Shown: positions 7,995 through 17,827, numbered from the stretch's first letter. The stretch: DNA of 64,000 bases from Pantoea sp. Cy-639 (GCF_011752525.1 NZ_VWXI01000001.1:372001-436000), one strand, 5' to 3'. Numbers and translations are program-made. The notes: generated by a model not told the origin, from the letters alone.

Positions 7995-8762
7995 ATGTCC
8001 AAGACCCACCTGTTCGACCTTGACGGCAAGATCGCCTTCGTTTCCGGCGCCAGCCGCGGCATCGGCGAGGCCATTGCCCACCTGCTGGCCCAGCAGGGCG
8101 CCCATGTCATCGTGTCGAGCCGCAAGCTCGACGGCTGCCAGCAGGTCGCCGAGGCGATCAACGCCGCAGGCGGCAAGGCCACGGCGATCGCCTGCCACAT
8201 CGGCGAGATGGAACAGATCCAGCAGACCTTCGCCGCGATTCGCGAGCAGTTCGGGCGCCTCGACATCCTGGTCAACAACGCCGCCACCAACCCACAGTTC
8301 TGCAACGTGCTGGACACCGACCTGGGCGCATTCCAGAAGACCGTGGACGTGAACATCCGCGGCTACTTCTTCATGTCGGTGCAAGCCGGCCAGCTGATGC
8401 GCGAGCACGGCGGCGGCAGCATCATCAACGTGGCCTCGATCAACGGCGTATCGCCGGGGCTGTTCCAGGGCATCTATTCGGTGACCAAGGCCGCGGTGAT
8501 CAACATGACCAAGGTCTTCGCCAAGGAGTGCGCGCAGTTCGGCATCCGCTGCAACGCCCTGCTGCCGGGCCTGACCGACACCAAGTTCGCCTCGGCACTG
8601 GTGAAGAACGACAGCATCCGCAACGCCGCGCTGCAGCAGATCCCGCTCAAGCGCGTCGCCGATCCGAGCGAGATGGCCGGTGCGGTGCTGTACCTGGCCA
8701 GTGACGCCTCCAGCTACACCACCGGCACCGCGCTCAATGTCGACGGTGGCTTCCTGTCCTGA
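7995..8762 (+). CDS. SDR family NAD(P)-dependent oxidoreductase
   Basis: The protein has 255 residues and is a classical short-chain dehydrogenase. The nucleotide motif is SGASRGIG (17-24), NNAA is the structural motif, catalytic Ser lies in NVASINGVSP, and the active-site YxxxK is Y161/K165. The C-terminus ends LNVDGGFLS, as in 3-oxoacyl reductase and dehydrogenase relatives. The substrate is unknown. It follows the phosphotransferase gene in the same operon. Confidence 0.9.
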   Translation: MSKTHLFDLDGKIAFVSGASRGIGEAIAHLLAQQGAHVIVSSRKLDGCQQVAEAINAAGGKATAIACHIGEMEQIQQTFAAIREQFGRLDILVNNAATNPQFCNVLDTDLGAFQKTVDVNIRGYFFMSVQAGQLMREHGGGSIINVASINGVSPGLFQGIYSVTKAAVINMTKVFAKECAQFGIRCNALLPGLTDTKFASALVKNDSIRNAALQQIPLKRVADPSEMAGAVLYLASDASSYTTGTALNVDGGFLS

Positions 8763-8795
8763 GGCCACCAGGACAGGCTGACAGGCGCCCGCTGC

Positions 8796-9617
8796 CTACT
8801 CCTTGATGGCCTGCAGGGTGTAGCTCAGGGGTAGACGCCAGGGCGCTTCGAGCAGGCGCCACTCGCCGTCGTCGCCCAGGGCCATCTGCCCCGGCAACGC
8901 CTCCCAGGGGATGCTCTGGTGCTCTTGCAGGCCAGTGATGCGCAGGCCATTGCGCAGCAGCGCGGTGATCACCTCGCCCAGGCCATGGTTCCACTCATGG
9001 GTCTCGGTATGGGTCAAAGCCTGGTCGGTATCGACATAGGTCTGGTCGCTGACGAACACTGTCGGCGCCTCGTGCTCGAAGTACGGATACTCCACTTGCA
9101 GGCGGTCCTCATGCTCCTCGTTGACCGCCATCAGCATCGGGTGGCCATCGCGCAGGAACAGCCGCCCACCTGGCTTGAGCAAGGCCGCCACGGTGCTTGC
9201 CCAACGCTCGATGCTGGGCAGCCAGCACAAGGCGCCGATGCCGGTGTAGACCAGGTCGAAGCCGCCGGCGGGCAGCACCTGGGCGGCCTGGTAGACATCC
9301 GACTCGACATAGTCGATGCCCGTGCCACAGCGCTCGGCCAGGCGACGTGCCTGGGCCAGCGAGGCGGCGGAAAAGTCCAGGCCACTGACCTCGGCCCCCA
9401 GCCGTGCCAGCGAGAGCGTGTCGGTGCCGATATGGCATTGCAGGTGTACGGCGCGCTGACCGCGAATATCGCCCAGGCGCGGAAGATCGAAGCGCACCAC
9501 CTCCGAGAGGTGGCCAGGATCGGCGACGAAGGTCTCCACTTCATAATCCTTCGAGGCGGCATGCAGCGGGGCGCGTTCATCCCAACTGGCGCGATTGAGT
9601 TCCAGTGATCGACTCAT
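8796..9617 (-). CDS. class I SAM-dependent methyltransferase
   Basis: The protein has 273 residues from an ATG at 9617 with AAGGAAG upstream; a GTG 39 bases earlier is in frame but less likely. Motif I is VHLQCHIGTDTLSLARLGAEVSGLDFS (about 53-79), with the acidic D of strand 2 in GLDFS. Motif IV is DLVYTGIGALCWLP. The C-terminal part has the IPWEALPGQM stretch found in relatives. The substrate is unknown. It is divergent from the XRE-PAS regulator and convergent with the SDR gene. Confidence 0.85.
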   Translation of the reverse strand: MSRSLELNRASWDERAPLHAASKDYEVETFVADPGHLSEVVRFDLPRLGDIRGQRAVHLQCHIGTDTLSLARLGAEVSGLDFSAASLAQARRLAERCGTGIDYVESDVYQAAQVLPAGGFDLVYTGIGALCWLPSIERWASTVAALLKPGGRLFLRDGHPMLMAVNEEHEDRLQVEYPYFEHEAPTVFVSDQTYVDTDQALTHTETHEWNHGLGEVITALLRNGLRITGLQEHQSIPWEALPGQMALGDDGEWRLLEAPWRLPLSYTLQAIKE

Positions 9618-9689
9618 GCGGCTTGCTTCCTTGGTCTTTTTCAAGTCAGGCGCCACGTTAACCGGGGCTTACGTCTACGGCAACCTCCC

Positions 9690-9720
9690 GTCAACCTCAA
9701 GTTGACAGCTCGGGTATACT
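9690..9720 (+). promoter_or_regulatory. inverted repeat and -10-like box before the XRE-PAS gene
   Basis: GTCAAC-CTCAA-GTTGAC (9690-9706) is a perfect inverted repeat placed where a -35 region would be, with TATACT at 9715-9720 and the ATG at 9755. The downstream gene encodes a Cro/CI-type helix-turn-helix protein, so an autoregulatory operator is plausible. This is inference. Confidence 0.4.
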
Positions 9721-9754
9721 GCCCGCTTCGTCCCCGCCACAGGATCCAGCGCCC

Positions 9755-10828
9755 ATGACGGAAAACAGCTTCGCCTTTCGCCTCAAGGAATTGCTCGAGC
9801 ACCACAAGCTGACCCTGCAAGCCGTGGGCACGGCCCTGGGCATCTCGCGCACAGCAGTGCACAAGTGGACCCGTGGCGGCGAGATCGACTACGACAACCT
9901 GCGCAAGCTGGCGGATTTTCTCAAGGTCAACTGGATCTGGCTGCGCTATGGCGAGGAAGCGCTGCACAGCGTGCAGCAGGCCGAGGTGGTCGAGCTGCCG
10001 ATGACCGATGTGCGCCGGCGCTACACCGCCGAGATCATGGAAAGCGAGACGCGCATGAAGCTGGCCCAGGAAGGCGCGCGCATCGTCACCTGGGAGTGGA
10101 ACCTGGTCACCGACGAAGTCACCTACTCGCCCAACGTCGAGGCGGTGTATGGCTGGCCGCTGCGCCGCAACGAGGACTTCTGGGTACACATCCACGCCGA
10201 CGACGCCCGCCACATGCAAGCCATGTACGCCCAGGCCGTGGCCGATGGCACCGGTTGCGAATGCGATTTTCGCATCACCCGCCCCGATGGCAGCCAGCGC
10301 TGGATCGCCTCGCGTGCCACGGTGCTGCAAGACAGCGTCGGGCGGCCGGTGAAGATGGTCGGCATCAGCATGGACAACACCGAGCGCAAGGTCGCCGAAG
10401 AAGAACTGCGCCAGAGCGAAGAGCGCTTTCGCAGCATCTTCGAACTGGCCTGGGGCGCGCTGGCCTACATCGACCCGGACGGCAGCTGGCGCCGAGTCAA
10501 TGGCAGTTTCTGCGAGTTGCTGGGGTATGCCGAAAGCGAGCTGTACGGCTTGACCTTCCAGCAACTGACCCATCCGCAAGACCTGCCGGACAACCTCGAA
10601 CTGCTACGGCGCATGCTCGCTGGCGAGATCGAGCGCTACGAGGTGGAAAAGCGCGTGCGGCACAAGGACGGGCGGTATATCTGGGTACGCGCGCGCACCT
10701 CGCTGGAGCGCCGCGCCGATGGGCAGCCGGAACACCTGATCAGCGTGTTCGAGGACATCGGCGCCGAGCGCGAGGAACGTGAGCGGTTGCAAGCGCATAT
10801 CGCCGGGCTGCAGGCACAGCTGGCCTGA
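9755..10828 (+). CDS. XRE helix-turn-helix protein with two PAS domains
   Basis: The protein has 357 residues. Residues 8-66 form a Cro/CI-type HTH (KLTLQAVGTALGISRTAVHKW, then YDNLRKLADFLKVNWIWLRYG). A linker helix leads to PAS-1 (about 100-215: ARIVTWEWNLVTDEVTYS ending VGISMDNTERK) and PAS-2 (about 228-345: IFELAWGALAYIDPDGSWRRVN ending ISVFEDIGAERE). A coiled C-terminal tail closes the protein. No kinase, GGDEF or EAL domain follows, so DNA binding by the N-terminus seems to be the output. It resembles PAS-containing one-component regulators; the ligand or redox signal is unknown. Confidence 0.8.
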   Translation: MTENSFAFRLKELLEHHKLTLQAVGTALGISRTAVHKWTRGGEIDYDNLRKLADFLKVNWIWLRYGEEALHSVQQAEVVELPMTDVRRRYTAEIMESETRMKLAQEGARIVTWEWNLVTDEVTYSPNVEAVYGWPLRRNEDFWVHIHADDARHMQAMYAQAVADGTGCECDFRITRPDGSQRWIASRATVLQDSVGRPVKMVGISMDNTERKVAEEELRQSEERFRSIFELAWGALAYIDPDGSWRRVNGSFCELLGYAESELYGLTFQQLTHPQDLPDNLELLRRMLAGEIERYEVEKRVRHKDGRYIWVRARTSLERRADGQPEHLISVFEDIGAEREERERLQAHIAGLQAQLA

Positions 10829-10837
10829 CAAAATCCC

Positions 10838-11188
10838 TTACAGGCAGGTCGCCGCGGCCGCACGGCGGCGCAGGGCCATGCCGTCGTCATGCTGCGCGTA
10901 GTAATCCACCCGCGTGCCACCGGCCTGGGCATACACGTCGACGAACGACTCGGCCTCGCGGGTGTACACCGTGAAGCCGCCCTGCTTGCGCGCCTCCAGG
11001 TAACCGCTGGCATCGACGCCATACACGGCCTCTTCCTGCCAGCTGAACTGGATGCACTGGGCCACCACGTCAGGAGTCTTGTGCGAATCCAGTCGCGCGG
11101 TCGGCGCGCTGTTGCGTGCCGCCTCCATGGTCGACGACGCACAGCCCACCAGCAACAGCGCCACGGTCATCGGCAGAATCGCTCGCAT
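10838..11188 (-). CDS. putative outer-membrane lipoprotein, hypothetical
   Basis: The protein has 116 residues. The signal peptide MRAILPMTVALLLVGC ends in a lipobox (LVGC) with Cys16, followed by ASS, which favours sorting to the outer membrane. The remainder is a small domain with SWQEEAVYGVDASGYLEARKQGGFTVYTREAESFVDVY. I do not recognise a named family. It is convergent with the XRE-PAS gene, with only nine bases between the two stop codons. Confidence 0.7.
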   Translation of the reverse strand: MRAILPMTVALLLVGCASSTMEAARNSAPTARLDSHKTPDVVAQCIQFSWQEEAVYGVDASGYLEARKQGGFTVYTREAESFVDVYAQAGGTRVDYYAQHDDGMALRRRAAAATCL

Positions 11189-11376
11189 GTTTCCATCCTC
11201 GAGACAAAAAAGAAGGCGACTCTAGCACTGCCGGGCAGGGCCGTGGAATGTCAGGCGCGGCGCGCCAGGCCGTTTATCGTCGACACAGCAAAATCTTCTC
11301 CGGCAAAGAAACCAAATGGATCGGATCAGGTCTCAGGCAGTACCCGGTAAACCTTTACCGATCAAGGACCTATATC

Positions 11377-11556
11377 GTGAAGATTCGCCTCGCAAGCGTT
11401 TCGCTGAGCACCGCCCTGCTGCTGCTCGGCGGCTGCTACTACAACCACTACGACGACGATGATGGCTGGCGCGATCGCGACCACCGTCATCACCATCGCC
11501 AGGACCGTGATCGCGACGACGACAACCGCCAGTACCGTGACCGCGATTGGCGCTGA
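11377..11556 (+). CDS. small His/Asp/Arg-rich lipoprotein
   Basis: The protein has 59 residues from GTG at 11377, with AAGGA nine bases upstream. The signal peptide ends in the lipobox LLGGC (Cys18); the mature part is almost only Asp, Arg, His and Tyr (NHYDDDDGWRDRDHRHHH). The track of charged repeats is low-complexity and no fold is predicted. It is divergent from the lipoprotein gene at 11188 and precedes the glycine-zipper gene by 73 bp, perhaps in one unit. Confidence 0.6.
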   Translation: MKIRLASVSLSTALLLLGGCYYNHYDDDDGWRDRDHRHHHRQDRDRDDDNRQYRDRDWR

Positions 11557-11629
11557 TGCGTCTCTACCTGCCTGATTCGCCGCTGACCGTGCGGCATTTC
11601 CCCCTGATGATTCCTTTGAGGTTTTCAAC

Positions 11630-12019
11630 ATGCGTCTGACTCTGCCTTCCCTCGCCCTCGGCCTGCTGCTCTGCCAGGGCGCATTCGCCGGTGACGGCAC
11701 CACCGCCATCGGTGGTGGTCTGGGCGGCGCCCTGGGCAACGTTGTCGGCCAACAGATCGGTGGCAGCACCGGTGCCGCCATCGGCGCCGGTGTCGGCGGC
11801 GCGGCCGGCAGCGCGATGGGCGCGCGCAAGGGCAACCGCACCGAAGCGGCCATTGGCGGTGGCCTGGGCTCGGCCGGCGGCTCGGTGATCGGCGGCAAGC
11901 TCGGCGGCGCCAACGGCTCGACCATCGGTGCCGGCCTGGGCGGCGCGGCCGGTGGTGCCATCGGCAACCACATGGGCGACAACAACGGCAAGCACAAGAA
12001 ACGCCACCACCGTCACTGA
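11630..12019 (+). CDS. glycine-zipper exported protein
   Basis: The protein has 129 residues with a signal peptide cleaved after AFA (about residue 20). The mature part is three near-repeats of a glycine zipper: GGGLGGALGNVVGQQIGG, then GGGLGSAGGSVIGGKLGG, then the related GAGLGGAAGGAIG. The tail is basic and His-rich (HKKRHHRH). Glycine-zipper proteins of this kind pack into membranes or associate with the outer membrane; the role here is unknown. Confidence 0.75.
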   Translation: MRLTLPSLALGLLLCQGAFAGDGTTAIGGGLGGALGNVVGQQIGGSTGAAIGAGVGGAAGSAMGARKGNRTEAAIGGGLGSAGGSVIGGKLGGANGSTIGAGLGGAAGGAIGNHMGDNNGKHKKRHHRH

Positions 12020-12169
12020 TCGTCCTGTTGCCTGCACGGCATCCACGACGGTGCCGTGCAGGCACGCCTGCCACGCAAAACACTGCAGCACGTCAACGAC
12101 GTATTCGCGTCGAGCTGCCACACTGGTGCCATCGTCTTCCGTGCCCGTGTGAAGGAACCCCCCCCCTCC

Positions 12170-13999
12170 ATGAACCAAGAGTTGCTCTGGGTCCTCGGCC
12201 TGCTGGCCGTCGTCGTCGTGCTGTTCGTCATCAACCGCCCACGCATGGACGTGGTCGCCCTGCTGGTGATCCTCGCCCTGCCGCTATCCGGCATCCTCAC
12301 CGTGGAGCAGGCGCTGGCCGGTTTCAGCGACCCCAATGTGGTGCTGATCGCCGCATTGTTCGTGATCGGTGAAGGGCTGGTGCGTACCGGCATCGCCTAT
12401 CGGATCGGTGAGTGGATGAGCGAGCGCGCCGGCAACAGCGAGGCCCGCCTGCTGGTGCTGCTGATGGTGGCGGTGGCCGGCCTGGGTTCGGTGATGAGCT
12501 CCACCGGCGTGGTGGCGATCTTCATCCCCGTGGTGCTGAGCATCGCTGCGCGCCTGCAACTGTCGCCCAGCCGCCTGATGATGCCGCTGAGCTTCGCCGG
12601 CCTGATCAGCGGCATGCTCAGTCTGGTGGCCACGCCGCCGAACGTGGTGGTGCACAGTGAACTGGTGCGCCACGGCGAGGCCGGTTTCAGCTTCTTCAGT
12701 TTCACGCCGTTCGGCCTGGTGGTGCTGGTGCTGGGCATCGGCTACATGCTGCTGACCCGCCACTGGCTCAACGGCGAGGTGCGCAAGGACGGCCGGGTGG
12801 AAACCCGGCGCACCCTGCTCGACCTGGTACTGGACTACAAGCTCAGCGGCCGCGAGCGACGCCTGCGCATCCGCCCGCATTCACCGCTGATCGGCCACAC
12901 CCTGGGTGAGCTGGCGCTGCGCACCCGCCACGGCGCCAACGTGATCGGTATCGAGCGCCAGCACAAGTTCACCACCCGGGTGATCGCCGCGGACTCCGGC
13001 ACCCTGCTGCAACAGGGCGACATCCTCCTGCTCGACCTGTTCGCCAACCGCGACGACCTGCGCAGCCTGTGCCAGACCATGCTGCTCGAGCCCTTGCACT
13101 TCAAGGCCGCCTACTTCATCGACCAGTCCCAGGAACTGGGCATGGCCGAAGTGTCGCTGCCGCCTGGCTCGCAACTGATAGGCAAGAGCATCCTCGAACT
13201 GGGCTTTCGCACTCGCTACGACCTCAACGTCGTCGGCCTGCGCCGCGATCAACTGGCCATCGAGGAACAGCTGGTCGAGGAAAAACTGCGCCTGGGCGAC
13301 ACCCTGTTGGTGGTCGGTCCATGGAAGGCAGTGCGCCAGCTGCAAGGCAAGCCCCGGGACTTTCTGGTACTGAGCCTGCCGGCCGAGATCGACCAGGTGG
13401 CACCGGCCCGCACCCGCGCACCCTATGCGCTGATCAGCCTGGCGGTGATGGTCGGGCTGATGGTCAGTGGCGCGGTGCCCAACGTCATCGCAGCCCTGAT
13501 CGGCTGCCTGCTGATGGGCGCCGGCCGCTGCATCGACATGAACAGCGCCTACCGCGCCATCCACTGGCAGAGCCTGGTACTGATCGTCGGCATGCTGCCC
13601 TTCGCTCTGGCGCTGCAAAAGACCGGCGGCATCGATCTGGCCGTCGGCGCGCTGGTCGACCTGCTCGGCGGCGCCGGGCCGAGGGTCATGCTGGCCTGCC
13701 TGTTCGCCCTCACGGCACTGATCGGCCTGTTCATCTCCAACACCGCCACCGCGGTACTCATGGCACCTGTGGCGATCAGCACCGCGCACCAGCTGGGCAT
13801 GTCGCCCTACCCGTTCGCCATGACCGTGGCCCTGGCGGCATCCGCGGCGTTCATGACCCCGGTGTCATCGCCGGTCAATACCCTGGTGCTGGGGCCCGGA
13901 CAGTACCGCTTCGCCGACTTCGTCAAGATCGGCGTGCCCTTCACGCTGCTGGTGATGCTGGTCACCGTGGTCATGGTGCCCTGGGTCTTCGGGCTGTAG
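12170..13999 (+). CDS. SLC13-family anion permease with two TrkA-C (RCK_C) domains
   Basis: The protein has 609 residues. The N-terminal half of the transporter occupies about 5-195 with a re-entrant [12 protein letters not shown] motif, then two RCK_C-like domains (about 226-310, [21 protein letters not shown], and 330-415, [22 protein letters not shown]). The C-terminal half (about 430-609) includes the second [13 protein letters not shown] motif and [15 protein letters not shown]. This is the layout of bacterial SLC13/CitMHS-like sulfate or dicarboxylate permeases. The substrate is not determined. The start follows AAGGAAC and a run of C. Confidence 0.9.
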   Translation: MNQELLWVLGLLAVVVVLFVINRPRMDVVALLVILALPLSGILTVEQALAGFSDPNVVLIAALFVIGEGLVRTGIAYRIGEWMSERAGNSEARLLVLLMVAVAGLGSVMSSTGVVAIFIPVVLSIAARLQLSPSRLMMPLSFAGLISGMLSLVATPPNVVVHSELVRHGEAGFSFFSFTPFGLVVLVLGIGYMLLTRHWLNGEVRKDGRVETRRTLLDLVLDYKLSGRERRLRIRPHSPLIGHTLGELALRTRHGANVIGIERQHKFTTRVIAADSGTLLQQGDILLLDLFANRDDLRSLCQTMLLEPLHFKAAYFIDQSQELGMAEVSLPPGSQLIGKSILELGFRTRYDLNVVGLRRDQLAIEEQLVEEKLRLGDTLLVVGPWKAVRQLQGKPRDFLVLSLPAEIDQVAPARTRAPYALISLAVMVGLMVSGAVPNVIAALIGCLLMGAGRCIDMNSAYRAIHWQSLVLIVGMLPFALALQKTGGIDLAVGALVDLLGGAGPRVMLACLFALTALIGLFISNTATAVLMAPVAISTAHQLGMSPYPFAMTVALAASAAFMTPVSSPVNTLVLGPGQYRFADFVKIGVPFTLLVMLVTVVMVPWVFGL

Positions 14000-14128
14000 T
14001 CCTGGTCAGCGGTCGCGCGATTTCCGGCGAATTGACATCAATTGCCGACTGAAACACACTGACGCGACATCGTCCCAGGTGCCTACAGCCGTTTTCCTGG
14101 ATTCCGTTATCGCTTGCCGGTCGAGCCT

Positions 14129-15538
14129 ATGGTGTCTCCAGCTACGTCGCGCCTGCTGCCCTCCGTGATCCTGTTCGCCCTCACCCTGGCGCTGACCGTG
14201 GGCGGCATCCTGGCCCGCCCGATCGAGTCCCTCTCACTGTTCTGGCCAGTCAATGCCGTGCTCGCCGGTGTGCTGTTGCGCAACCCGCGCCTGGCCAGCC
14301 CCCGCGGTTTCGCTCTGGTCTACCTGGCCATGGTCCTCGCCGACCTGGCCTGCGGCAGCGGTTGGCAAGCGTCATTGTGGTTCAACCTGTGCAACCTGGG
14401 TGCCATCGCCACCATCTGGTACCTGATGGCCCGCCTGCCACGCCTGCACCGCCGCCTGCGCACGCCCCACGGCACCCTGTGCCTGTTCGGAGCCTGCGCC
14501 GGCGGAGCCATGGTCGCGGCCAGCCTGGCTTGCGTGATGGCCACCCCGTGGTTCGAACAATCCCTGCGCGCCACCTGGCTGGCCTGGTTCAGCGAACAGT
14601 TCTCCACCAGCGTGCTGGTCCTGCCAGTGCTGCTCACCGCCCCTTCGCCACGGGCCCTGACTCGCGGCGGTAGCCAGCCGATCCGGGTGGCGCCATTGCT
14701 GGTGCTGCTGGCCTCGCTGAGCCTGAGCATCGCCTTTGGCGGCCCCGGCGCCATCGCCTTCCCCATCGCCGCGCTGCTGTGGTGCGCCTTGAGCTATTCG
14801 CCGTTCCTCGTCTCGCTGCTGACGCTGACAGCTGGCAGCACGCTGATCATCGCGGTGGCGCAGAACCTCATGCACTTCAGCGTGCCACAGAGCGAGCTGG
14901 GGGTGACCACATTGATGTCGGCGCGCCTGGGCATCGCCATGCTGGTCCTCGGCCCGCTGGTGCTGGTCTGCGTCAGCAGCGCCAACCGCAGCCTGATGGC
15001 CCGCCTGGCACACCAGGCGACCGTCGACCACCTGACCGGCGCGCTCACCCGCAGCGCGTTCACCCGTCGCGCCAATAGCCTGCTCGAATGCCGCCAGCAG
15101 GATGCCGGGCAGATGCCGCTGACGCTGATGATGCTCGATATCGATCACTTCAAGGCGATCAACGACCGCTACGGTCACGCGGTGGGCGACCAGGTGCTGC
15201 GCCAGTTTGCCGTCACTCTCCAGGACCAGTTGCACGAAGGCGAACTGCTCGCCCGCCTAGGTGGCGAAGAGTTCGCCATCGTGGTGCCCGGACTGGTTCC
15301 GCAGCAGGCCGGCTTCACCGCCGAACGCCTGCGCCGCGCAGTCCAGGACCTGCAGATCGCCCATGCCGACCAGCACCTGCAGATCACCGTCAGCATTGGC
15401 CTCGCTGGCTGCGTCGACGAAAGCCCCGCCCCTAGCCTGGACGCCCTGCTGGCCGAGGCCGACCAGGCGCTGTACCGGGCCAAGGCTCATGGCCGCAACC
15501 GCATCGAGCTGGCCGGGCCACAGCGCCAGGTGGTCTGA
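14129..15538 (+). CDS. MASE1-type membrane diguanylate cyclase
   Basis: The protein has 469 residues from ATG 14129 (a TTG 15 bases earlier is in frame). About eight to nine hydrophobic segments (8-285) form a MASE1-like sensor; it begins LPSVILFALTLALTVGG and includes FWPVNAVLAGVLLRNP. A GGDEF domain follows, with LDIDHFKAINDRYGHAVGD and active site GGEEF at 378-382, so cyclase activity is expected. The inhibitory I-site RxxD, five residues before the active site, reads HEGE and is absent, so product inhibition may be weak. The c-di-GMP made could feed the PilZ domain of Alg44 in this window, among others. Confidence 0.9.
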   Translation: MVSPATSRLLPSVILFALTLALTVGGILARPIESLSLFWPVNAVLAGVLLRNPRLASPRGFALVYLAMVLADLACGSGWQASLWFNLCNLGAIATIWYLMARLPRLHRRLRTPHGTLCLFGACAGGAMVAASLACVMATPWFEQSLRATWLAWFSEQFSTSVLVLPVLLTAPSPRALTRGGSQPIRVAPLLVLLASLSLSIAFGGPGAIAFPIAALLWCALSYSPFLVSLLTLTAGSTLIIAVAQNLMHFSVPQSELGVTTLMSARLGIAMLVLGPLVLVCVSSANRSLMARLAHQATVDHLTGALTRSAFTRRANSLLECRQQDAGQMPLTLMMLDIDHFKAINDRYGHAVGDQVLRQFAVTLQDQLHEGELLARLGGEEFAIVVPGLVPQQAGFTAERLRRAVQDLQIAHADQHLQITVSIGLAGCVDESPAPSLDALLAEADQALYRAKAHGRNRIELAGPQRQVV

Positions 15539-15540
15539 GC

Positions 15541-16302
15541 TCAGCCGGCCAGCAAGTCCCAGCCGAGCTTGGCGATCAGCACGCACAGCAGGATCAGGAA
15601 CAGCCCACGTACAAAGCCCGCCCCTTTGCGCACCGCCAGCCAGGTACCGGTGAGCGCGCCGAGGATGTTGAACAACGCCATGGGCAAGGCGATCGCCCAC
15701 AGCACGTTGCCCGACGGCACGAAGAACACCAGCGCCGCGAGGTTGGTGGCGATGTTGACCAGCTTGGCCGACGCCGAGGCATGCAGGAAGTCCAGGGCGA
15801 AGAAACGAATGAACAGGAAGATCAGGAAGCTGCCGGTGCCTGGGCCGAACAGTCCGTCGTAGAAACCGATCGCGCCGCCGATCAGCACCGCCAGGCACTG
15901 CTGCTTGCGGCCGATCACCGTCGGCGCATGCTGGGTGCCGAAGTCTTTCTTGCAGAAGGTGTAGACCGCCATCAGCACGATCAGCACCAGGACCAGCGGG
16001 CGCATCACGCTGGCGGGCACCAGCGACACCGTGGCGGCGCCAAAGAACGACATGACGAAAGCGCTCAGCGCCGCTGGCACGATCAACCCCCAGTCGAGTT
16101 TCACCTTGCGGATGAACGAACGCGCCGCGAAGCTGGTGCCACACACCGAGGCCAGCTTGTTGCTGCCCAGCAGTGCCGCCGGCTGCGCCGTGGGCAGCAC
16201 GTTGAACAGGGCCGGGATCTGAATCAGTCCGCCGCCCCCCACGGCGGCGTCGATCAGGCCAGCGGCGAAGGCAAACAGCGAAAGCAGGGCGATATCCATC
16301 AT
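15541..16302 (-). CDS. TauE/SafE family sulfite/anion exporter
   Basis: The protein has 253 residues with eight hydrophobic segments. The first family repeat is visible as AAGLIDAAVGGGGLIQIPAL (13-32) and the second as GGAIGFYDGLFGPGTGSFLIF. Proteins of this family export sulfite, sulfoacetate or related organosulfur anions; which one is unknown here. It is divergent from a LysR gene 101 bp away, the usual layout when the regulator controls the transporter. Confidence 0.9.
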   Translation of the reverse strand: MMDIALLSLFAFAAGLIDAAVGGGGLIQIPALFNVLPTAQPAALLGSNKLASVCGTSFAARSFIRKVKLDWGLIVPAALSAFVMSFFGAATVSLVPASVMRPLVLVLIVLMAVYTFCKKDFGTQHAPTVIGRKQQCLAVLIGGAIGFYDGLFGPGTGSFLIFLFIRFFALDFLHASASAKLVNIATNLAALVFFVPSGNVLWAIALPMALFNILGALTGTWLAVRKGAGFVRGLFLILLCVLIAKLGWDLLAG

Positions 16303-16403
16303 GGCGAAGGTCCGGGCAGCGAAAGGCAGGTTCCCAGACTAATAAAAGCAGCGCGCTTGTGTTGAAATGCCACGTTGCGAAATCTGCAATGAGGAGCACT
16401 ACC

Positions 16404-17309
16404 ATGGCCCTGGACATGCTGCGGGAAATACAGGCCTTCGTCAGCGTCGCGCACAAACGCAGCTTCGTCAGCGCGGCCCGCGCCCTGGGCCGCTCGCCCA
16501 GCGCCGTTACCCGCGCCATTCAAACACTGGAAGACAACTGCGGGGCGAAACTGCTCAACCGCAGCGCCAACGCCGTCACCCTCACCGAGGCCGGTGAGCG
16601 CTTGCTGCCCCACGCTGAACGCTTGCTGGATGTGCAACGCGATGCTGCCGACGAGCTCGCCGCCCTGACCGGCGACGCCCAAGGCTGGATTCGCTTCGCC
16701 GCCCCGCACCTGCTGGCCCAGCAGGTGCTGCCGGCGGTACTGGCGGACTTCTCCCGACGTCACCCGCGAGTCACTCTCGACGTGCAGTACCGGGACCAGG
16801 CCATCGATCCCCTGCAAAGCAAGCTGGACTTCGTCATCCGCGGCGCCTTTCCCCAATCCAGCGAACTGATCGGCTATCCGCTGTGGCAGTACCAGCGCTA
16901 CCTGTACGCCAGCCCGCAGTACCTGGCACGCGCAGGTATCCCCGAAGCGCCGGAGGAACTGGACCGACACGGGCTGATCCTGCACACCGCCCCACGCATC
17001 CTCAAGGCCTGGCATTTCTGCCGGGAGCAGCGGATCAGCAGCTTGCGACCGCAACCGCGGCTACGGCTCGGTTCAGGGGTGGCGGTCCTGCAAGCCACCC
17101 TCGCGGGGGCAGGTATCGCCCGACTGGCCGACTGGCTCGGGGAGCCGCTGGTACGAGAGGGGAAACTGCTGCGGGTATGCCCTGACTATCGCCTGACCTC
17201 CAGCGTCGGCCAGGACCCGCAGATGCACGCGGTGTACCCGGCCGGCGATGTGCCGGCGCGGGTGCGGGAGCTGCTGCAGAACCTGCGCGAAGCTCGTCCG
17301 GCCCCGTGA
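16404..17309 (+). CDS. LysR family transcriptional regulator
   Basis: The protein has 301 residues from ATG 16404, chosen because GAGGAG lies seven bases before it; an ATG at 16389 is also in frame. The winged HTH is at the N-terminus (REIQAFVSVAHKRSFVSAARALGRSPSAVTRAIQTLE), followed by the linker helix and a substrate-binding domain (about 90-295: GWIRFAAPHLLAQQVLPAVLADF). Its likely target is the divergent TauE-type exporter gene. Confidence 0.9.
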   Translation: MALDMLREIQAFVSVAHKRSFVSAARALGRSPSAVTRAIQTLEDNCGAKLLNRSANAVTLTEAGERLLPHAERLLDVQRDAADELAALTGDAQGWIRFAAPHLLAQQVLPAVLADFSRRHPRVTLDVQYRDQAIDPLQSKLDFVIRGAFPQSSELIGYPLWQYQRYLYASPQYLARAGIPEAPEELDRHGLILHTAPRILKAWHFCREQRISSLRPQPRLRLGSGVAVLQATLAGAGIARLADWLGEPLVREGKLLRVCPDYRLTSSVGQDPQMHAVYPAGDVPARVRELLQNLREARPAP

Positions 17310-17439
17310 AAAAAGGCCAGGACTGCGCTGATCATTTTCTGCCCAATCTAACAGAGCACCTGCCAATACTGGCCTGTAGCGTTTTATCCACAGACCTACC
17401 CACGTTTTTTGTGGACAGTTTCAGAAGGGCTTGAAGGAT

Positions 17440-17634
17440 TTATCGCAAACGCAAAAGGGCAGCATTGGCCAACTTGACCAGTTCGATCCATTCGCTTGCA
17501 GTGATCACTCCGGAACGCTCCAACTCTTCGGCTCGGCGCAGTGCCTGATCGTAGTCTTCCTCGTGCAGGATGCCCTCGCCGAGAAAACGCCCGCGCCACT
17601 CCAGCATCGCTGCAGTGCCTTTCTTGCATTCCAT
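17440..17634 (-). CDS. small soluble protein, hypothetical
   Basis: The protein has 64 residues from ATG at 17634; a TTG 18 bases upstream has no ribosome site. It has an acidic, helical sequence (EGILHEEDYDQALRRAEELERSGVITASEWIELVKLANAALLRLR) and no signal peptide. I recognise no family. It stands alone. The 130 bp downstream hold a single DnaA-box-like TTATCCACA at 17384 and no other gene. Confidence 0.6.
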   Translation of the reverse strand: MECKKGTAAMLEWRGRFLGEGILHEEDYDQALRRAEELERSGVITASEWIELVKLANAALLRLR

Positions 17635-17827
17635 AGTGTGTATCGACTCCAAGGCAGATGATGGCCCGTGTGCCCGGGCCTGTTTGACGGGGGCGCGAGA
17701 TTACACGAGCGTCTGCTACTTGAGAACGACTTGCAGATACCGCTTGTCTAGATGACTGCGGTCAAACGGGGCGGGAGCGGCGCGCCCGCCTATGCACCAG
17801 GCGGGCTGAAACGGAAAAACCGGCGTA

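Noticed and set aside
7116..8768. 550-codon minus-strand frame opposite the phosphotransferase and SDR genes
   Set aside because: The plus-strand proteins carry full catalytic motifs; this frame has none.
17384..17392. Perfect DnaA-box-like TTATCCACA as a sign of a replication origin
   Set aside because: It is a single box with no cluster, no AT-rich unwinding element and no dnaA/dnaN context.
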